DNA of 11,158 nucleotides from Ectocarpus siliculosus (taxonomy: Eukaryota; Sar; Phaeophyceae; Ectocarpales; Ectocarpaceae): NCBI GenBank assembly GCA_000310025.1, contig FN649048.1, positions 1 to 11,158 on the forward strand. The letters are read 5' to 3'. The position numbers and the translations under genes are program-made. The notes beneath the pieces were generated by a model. That model did no database searches, was not told the DNA's origin, and saw only the letters and a program-made list of their open reading frames with translations. Each line of letters starts with the position of its first letter. The first letter of the stretch is position 1. Positions 8,741 to 11,158 of this stretch are shown here, piece after piece.

Positions 8741-9089
8741 GTGAGCTGACGGGCGAAGGCGCGGAAGCTCGCTGTGCGAGCCCAAGCGCCCCCCCCCCCC
8801 GGCCCCCGGCTGGTGAGGGGGCCCCGCTGGAGGCGCCGCCGCAAAAAAAATGGAGCAATTTCGCTTACCCGAAAATAGGCCTCCGAAACCTGCCTTCAGT
8901 GTACAGCCAACTGCTTGAAAAAGCAGTATCTACGTGGGTAATAGCCTATCCATCATCTACACCGAAAAATGAGAATCGTATTCATCAGTTGACTATTCTA
9001 CACTACTGCTTAAAGAAAGCTCAGCGGTATCGCACGCCGCAACAAAAAAAGCAAGCTTGCTTGTCGCAGAAAAGCCAAGCTCTCACAAC

Positions 9090-9127
9090 AATGAGAGATA
9101 AATGGCACAAGAATGAGAGGTAAATGG
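9090..9127. repeat. Two tandem 16-bp repeats inside the transposon
   Basis: AATGAGAGATAAATGG (9090-9105) recurs as AATGAGAGGTAAATGG (9112-9127), one mismatch, period 22. This is a minor internal duplication. Confidence 0.6.
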
Positions 9128-9360
9128 ATAGTAGCTGCAGCTACTTCGTTGAGTGCGCGCATTTCACTTCGTGCAGCTGCTGTGTGCTGTGTGCTGTGCA
9201 GCTGTGGGGGTTCCGTGTGGAATATCGGGGGTTCCGTGGATTATTTATCGATTTATCGTATCGATATCGAAATATGGAAATATGGAAATATCGAAAAGTT
9301 CAAATCTTTTCGATACTGCATCCGATATCGATACGATAAATCGATACGATATCCAACACT

Positions 9361-9371
9361 AATTCACACCT
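9361..9371. repeat. Target-site duplication, right copy
   Basis: This is an exact copy of 8586-8596, directly after the right terminal repeat of the transposon. Perfect identity suggests a fairly recent insertion. Confidence 0.8.
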
Positions 9372-9829
9372 TCTTGGGATTTTTTTAATTTTTTCCTTTT
9401 CGTGCGTTTCATGCATTTTACGCCGCGTGTTTGCATGAAATCATACACGCCTCCCAGCGGTACGCACAGATAAATTGCGGGCACGCTACAACTCACGGAT
9501 GCGTTGCTGTCGCCGCGAGTTTCGATAAACCTCGAGGTGGTAGCCTTCAGAGGTGTTGGCAGACGTTGTTGAAAGGCGTTTGGTGGTGCTGGGTTTGTGG
9601 TATCGGTCACGGAGTGGTGCATTGTAGCATGACGCGTCGAGATGCCTGGATTGCTATAACCCTACTGCTGTATCCATACTGCGGTATGTGCGGATCCAGC
9701 CTGGATGTTCCCTGTCCCGTGTGCACAAGTCTGGTGATATCGTCATGCTGACAACTCCTGACAGTAGTGTCGATGAGAACGGGGTCCGTAGTACAAAACG
9801 CCGTGTACGAAAGTTTGCTGCCCGTGTAA
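9372..9829. other. Gene-poor stretch right of the transposon
   Basis: The segment opens with T-rich DNA (about 9379-9400). Frames on both strands are under 110 codons with no recognisable motif. No RNA gene or further transposon end is seen. Confidence 0.4.
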
Positions 9830-10780
9830 CTATTTTTCTTTCTATGGTTTAGACTGTTCATGTTTCGTTTTGCGATGTGATCTTTTCTAAATAAGCGTTC
9901 CTTCCTCCCGTTTAGTGCTTCCGTTTCAGCTTCCTAGTGAGCGTTACTTTCCCATGTGTTTTTTTCTTCCTACGTCGTCGAGCGCCGGGTTCTCCTTTGC
10001 CTTGTCTTGCGCGAATTTCACCGTTGCCGACTTTGCCTTTGCTTTCCGGTCTTTCTTTTGGGAGTGCATATGTGACTTCGGCTTTTCCTTGTCCTATTTT
10101 ATGTCTACGTTTGACCACCTGTATCTTCTCATGCTCGGTCTTCATTCCTTGCTTGCGTCAATCATGTTCCTGTTGATAATTGTCGATCGGCACTACGCAC
10201 AGCGGCGCTATGCAATATGCCCGTACGCCCTCGCCGTCGATGCTTTTGTGCGATATTCTTTTTTCCTGCTCTCTCCCTTTTTCATTTCGGTTCCTGTGTA
10301 GCGTTGTCATTTTTGCGACACGTTTCGGCGTTTCTTGCGTCCAGGTCCGCCTCCTGCTCCTTCTCTATGAGAACCAGAGTTTGGTTACGTCTGCCTGTGA
10401 CCTCACCCTCTTTTTTATCTTTTCCTGAGCACCCTGTACCGGGGCGATCCTCTGTCCTTGCCTTCTGTAGTTCGACCTTCGTTTCCTCATACTGTTGCCT
10501 TTCGCAAAATCCTTCATGTACTTTGCTTCTGTGCTGCCTTCTCCCGTAATGTGGTGTGCTGCCAAGCACAGCGCAACGCCAGCTGCACGCAGTACGCCCT
10601 GATGCAAGACTTTCACTTTTTGTCTTTGTTGTTCCGCGGTCTCACTTTTCCCGGCCTCTTCTTTTGCTTCGTATTTCCCTTGTCCCATGGTCTTGCGCCA
10701 TGACAACGCCGACATTTGTTCCCTGCACGGGGCGATACATATTGATCGGCTTCTAGAGATATTTTCCTTTCCGCACCGGG
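9830..10780 (-). other. Strand-asymmetric segment, purine-rich on the minus strand
   Basis: The plus strand is strongly pyrimidine-rich. The minus strand therefore reads as Lys/Arg/Glu/Gln-rich peptide in several staggered frames, for example around 10282-10569 and 9912-10145. None is long or matches a known domain, and the frame changes several times. This could be a decayed coding or untranslated part of a retroelement, an intron-broken gene, or simply a skewed tract. A hydrophobic plus-strand frame over the same DNA is a consequence of the T-richness. Confidence 0.35.
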
Positions 10781-10804
10781 AGTCTGGGGGGGGGGTGTAC
10801 TCAT
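10613..10804 (-). CDS. Short basic ORF beginning just downstream of repeat copy C
   Basis: A real ATG at 10804 opens a 63-codon frame. It starts MSTPPPQTPG, encoded across a C10 run, and continues with CRRCHG, then a Lys/Arg-rich tail ending NNKDKK. The ATG lies just after copy C of the dispersed repeat when read on the minus strand. An ATG in the same relative position follows copy A before the reverse transcriptase. I recognise no domain; two cysteines and a histidine are too few for a zinc-finger call. It may be a retroelement first-ORF remnant or chance. Confidence 0.2.
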   Translation of the reverse strand: MSTPPPQTPGAERKISLEADQYVSPRAGNKCRRCHGARPWDKGNTKQKKRPGKVRPRNNKDKK

Positions 10805-10844
10805 AGTCGTGCATGCCGTAGTCGTCAGACCATTGACCTCGCAT
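10800..10844. repeat. Dispersed ~45-bp repeat, copy C
   Basis: CTCA, then GCATGCCGTAGT (from 10811), AGACCATTGACC and CTCGCAT match copies A and B about 9.7 kb away, same orientation. It lies 4 bp from a G10 run (10786-10795), just as copy A abuts a G8 run. Confidence 0.6.
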
Positions 10845-11158
10845 CCCTACAAAGCCGGGACGGAGCACGCCGGACCAGGCTCTCACATCACCAAGCGCGA
10901 AGCGCCGCGAGGGATTCGGCGAGTCGCATGAAGGGTGCGCTGCATCCTGCCAAGGGTGTTTGGCATCTTGTGCTTACTTCCTTGCGTACGGATGACCGCT
11001 GCGTATGACTTAGTTTATTTTCTGGTGCTTCCAGAGACAGTTGTAAGCACTGTGTAACTGCCTCGAGGGTGCTTGGCCAATTAAGCACAACGTGCGATTA
11101 TCCCCTTTGCGGGGAGTGAGGGTTCTCGACCCCGCACAACATGATCTACTCGACCACC
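10845..11158. other. Right-edge stretch, no supported feature
   Basis: There is no long frame with a motif and no complete RNA gene. A small GC hairpin (CCCC, loop, GGGG near 11101-11116) and a GGGTTCTCGACCCC segment occur, but they do not assemble into a tRNA. Confidence 0.4.

Larger units (their letters stand above)
8597..9360. mobile_element. hAT-like non-autonomous DNA transposon (MITE-like), 764 bp
   Basis: The left end AGTGTTGGATATCG (8597-8610) is the exact reverse complement of the right end CGATATCCAACACT (9347-9360). One more T/A pair extends it if the element starts TAGTG and ends CACTA. Subterminal DNA at both ends is full of GATATCGATA-type motifs. A direct duplication of the flank (8586-8596 and 9361-9371) marks the insertion. 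The TAGTG terminus and roughly 8-bp duplication suit the hAT superfamily; 9-11 bp would suit Mutator-like elements. The interior has a GCGAGC-rich array, a C12 run (8789-8800) and short frames but no transposase, so movement would need an enzyme supplied elsewhere. Confidence 0.82.

Noticed and set aside
8640-8760. CRISPR-like repeat array
   Set aside because: The GCGAGC units are short, irregular and without unique spacers, and they lie inside a transposon in eukaryote-like DNA.
8850-9123. Short frames inside the transposon as a transposase remnant
   Set aside because: An ATG at 8850 gives only 22 codons, and the overlapping 74-codon frame has no DDE or BED zinc-finger motif.
9915-10301. 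Hydrophobic 128-codon plus-strand frame that looks like a membrane protein
   Set aside because: The hydrophobicity follows directly from the T-rich plus strand, the nominal start is GTG, and no family is recognised.
11095-11145. tRNA-like segment with GGGTTCTCGACCCC
   Set aside because: The loop does not fit the TTCRANY pattern, and no acceptor stem, D arm or anticodon arm can be built around it.

Overview
The window looks like nuclear DNA from a eukaryote. It has a protein gene with a recognisable spliceosomal intron, a non-LTR retrotransposon reverse transcriptase, a non-autonomous DNA transposon with a target-site duplication, and long gene-poor stretches. There are no bacterial-style operons or ribosome binding sites. 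Base composition is near balanced and the one host gene is rich in Ala, Gly, Pro and Ser. Together with the odd domain mix this is compatible with an alga or protist, for example a stramenopile. That placement is a guess, because no diagnostic marker such as rRNA is present.

Layout: bases 1-999 (minus strand) hold a reverse transcriptase fragment of a LINE-type element that runs off the left edge. Next to its upstream end are two tandem copies of a roughly 45-bp repeat (999-1110). A third copy lies at 10800-10844 in the same orientation, also beside a G-run. Bases 1111-4424 contain nothing I can call as a gene, only a short CA microsatellite, a small palindrome and a short hairpin.

Bases 4425-7683 (minus strand) hold the main gene. 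I model it as two coding exons, 7683-5560 and 5108-4425, separated by a 451-nt GT-AG intron. The predicted protein is about 935 residues. It has a disordered N-terminal part, a PDZ-like domain carrying an insertion, a long disordered linker, a von Hippel-Lindau (VHL)-type beta domain, and a C-terminal charged helix. The VHL-like domain is split by the intron and becomes visible only when the exons are joined. It keeps the positions equivalent to human VHL W88, S111, H115 and W117, which form the core of the hydroxyproline pocket. No Elongin-binding alpha domain is seen.

Bases 7687-8585 have no supported gene. Bases 8597-9360 are a 764-bp hAT-like non-autonomous transposon (MITE-like) with at least 14-bp terminal inverted repeats and an 8-11-bp target-site duplication. 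The right end (9372-11158) has no confident gene. Its minus strand is markedly purine-rich over about 9830-10780 and carries short Lys/Arg/Glu-rich reading frames, the first of which starts just downstream of repeat copy C.

The best candidate for something undescribed is the PDZ plus VHL-beta fusion protein. It is a possible reader of prolyl-hydroxylated partners that lacks the canonical ubiquitin-ligase-recruiting domain.
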